A stretch of DNA of 64,000 nucleotides from Shewanella inventionis (lineage in GTDB: Bacteria; Pseudomonadota; Gammaproteobacteria; Enterobacterales; Shewanellaceae). Of this stretch, positions 63,337 through 64,000 are shown one piece after another (the stretch's first letter is position 1; each line of letters opens with the position of its first letter). Location: positions 1 to 64,000 of the forward strand of contig NZ_BMII01000007.1 of assembly GCF_014641855.1 (NCBI RefSeq), read 5' to 3'. Below the pieces are notes generated by a model that worked only from the letters and a program-made list of their open reading frames with translations, was not told the DNA's origin and made no database searches. The position numbers were made by a program, and so were the translations under genes.

Positions 63337-64000
63337 ATGATAAGCGTTAATCAAGAGTCTATCTCTGAACAAGCCGTATTGAATGAAATGCAATACCATC
63401 CAGCAGACAATCATAGAGCCGCTATGGTAAGTGCTGCTCAAAGTTTAATTATTGGTAAATTGCTATTACAACGTGCAGACGAACTCAATTTGACCAATAA
63501 CATTGATGCAACAACATTTGCAGATGAAAAAACTTACCAAGATGCCGTTTTAGAGCAACTTATTAATCAAGATATTAAAATACCACAAGCCACATCGGCA
63601 GAGTGCCAACAGTATTACCAAGCCAATTTATCAAAATTTACGACATCACCATTAGTGGCCGCAAGACACATTTTATTGCCTGCTCCAGTAGAAGATATCA
63701 ATGCAAGATTAGAGGCTAAAGCATTAGCTGACGAGATTATTAAGCAACTAAAACAGGGTGAAAGCTTCAGCGTTTTAGCTTCAGCACATTCTAAATGCGA
63801 CTCTTCGAAGCATGGAGGTGTATTGGGGCAATTGAGTAAAGGTCAAACCGTTGCAGAATTTGAACGACAAGTTTTTGCTGCAAGTGAAGGGTTAATGACT
63901 CATGCAGTAGAATCACGTTATGGATACCATGTGGTATTTATTGACATGAAAATTGCCGGTAATCAATTACCTTATGATTTAGTTAAGCAACGTATCACGA
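63337..64000 (+). CDS. Parvulin-type peptidyl-prolyl isomerase (PpiC/NifM-like), 3' end outside window
   Basis: About 221 codons to the window edge. The N-terminal helical part (MISVNQESISEQAVLNEMQY) is followed by the parvulin domain: VAARHILLPAPVED, then SKCDSSKHGGVLGQLSKGQTV and RYGYHVVFIDMK. It starts behind GAGGG after the narI terminator. In Pseudomonas aeruginosa a PpiC-type gene also follows narGHJI, then moaA1. A role in folding or maturation of the nitrate reductase is an inference. No signal peptide is seen. Confidence 0.85.
   Translation, partial: MISVNQESISEQAVLNEMQYHPADNHRAAMVSAAQSLIIGKLLLQRADELNLTNNIDATTFADEKTYQDAVLEQLINQDIKIPQATSAECQQYYQANLSKFTTSPLVAARHILLPAPVEDINARLEAKALADEIIKQLKQGESFSVLASAHSKCDSSKHGGVLGQLSKGQTVAEFERQVFAASEGLMTHAVESRYGYHVVFIDMKIAGNQLPYDLVKQRIT

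Noticed and set aside
1-64000. tRNA, rRNA, CRISPR arrays, prophage or integrase genes
   Set aside because: Looked for and not seen; mobile DNA here is limited to two IS elements and MITE-like repeats.

Overview
The window reads as chromosome of a marine, facultatively anaerobic gammaproteobacterium, most likely Shewanella or a close Alteromonadales relative. The grounds are AT-rich intergenic DNA, an alginate-catabolism locus resembling those of Vibrio and Shewanella, a betIBA choline locus, FNR- and NarL-type sites, many sensor and c-di-GMP proteins and the general protein flavour. The genus is inferred; no rRNA or tRNA gene was seen.

Layout. (1) 1-5.3 kb: betI-betB-betA and a BCCT (choline-type) transporter gene, all leftward. 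The transporter is cut by an ISAs1-type element that runs off the left edge. (2) 5.3-14.1 kb: a sulfide/persulfide detoxification module. A sigma54-dependent activator with a Cys-rich PAS domain sits between a NifX-like metal-binding protein and an operon of sulfide:quinone oxidoreductase, DUF3365 haem protein and persulfide-dioxygenase-like hydrolase. A facing operon encodes 1-Cys peroxiredoxin, a second persulfide-dioxygenase-like hydrolase, a TauE/SafE exporter and a rhodanese. Both operons are preceded by -24/-12 promoters and clustered TGTCA/TGACA motifs. (3) 14.2-18.2 kb: a frameshifted lipoprotein gene, homocysteine S-methyltransferase and an M13 metallopeptidase. (4) 18.2-32.5 kb: alginate monomer catabolism, with an SSS symporter, eda-kdgK-kdgF, two tandem PL17 oligoalginate lyases transcribed divergently, and a FadR-type regulator. 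FadR-like palindromes lie in the divergent promoter. An IS66 element with an 8-bp target duplication landed on the last codons of eda. A thioesterase, an exonuclease and a cNMP/CBS/DUF294 protein lie in between. (5) 33-44.6 kb: MATE exporter, MltD-like murein transglycosylase, a TonB receptor-YfiR-hybrid kinase-GGDEF/EAL signalling operon and a Gfo/Idh/MocA oxidoreductase. (6) 44.7-64 kb: a respiratory nitrate reduction region with three nitrate/nitrite-type MFS transporters, a DGC zinc-binding protein, a PP2C/Ser-Thr kinase fusion, a hemerythrin-like protein, narL, narX, narGHJI and the start of a parvulin isomerase gene.

How it works together. Choline would be oxidised to glycine betaine under BetI repression, although the linked transporter is broken. 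Sulfide would be oxidised by the quinone reductase, and the resulting persulfide handled by the two dioxygenase-like hydrolases, the rhodanese and the exporter, with one sigma54 activator probably controlling both arms. Alginate oligomers taken up by the symporter would be cut to DEHU in the cytoplasm, linearised by KdgF, reduced by an enzyme not in this window, phosphorylated by KdgK and split by Eda. Nitrate would be imported by NarK proteins and reduced by NarGHI under FNR- and NarXL-type control.

Less expected signals are the paired sigma54 promoters, an IS66 transposase split exactly at an A-AAA-AAG heptamer, a second one-base homopolymer frameshift in a lipoprotein gene, a candidate small RNA in the nitrate region, an 11-codon coupled leader ORF before the transporter, and MITE-like repeats.
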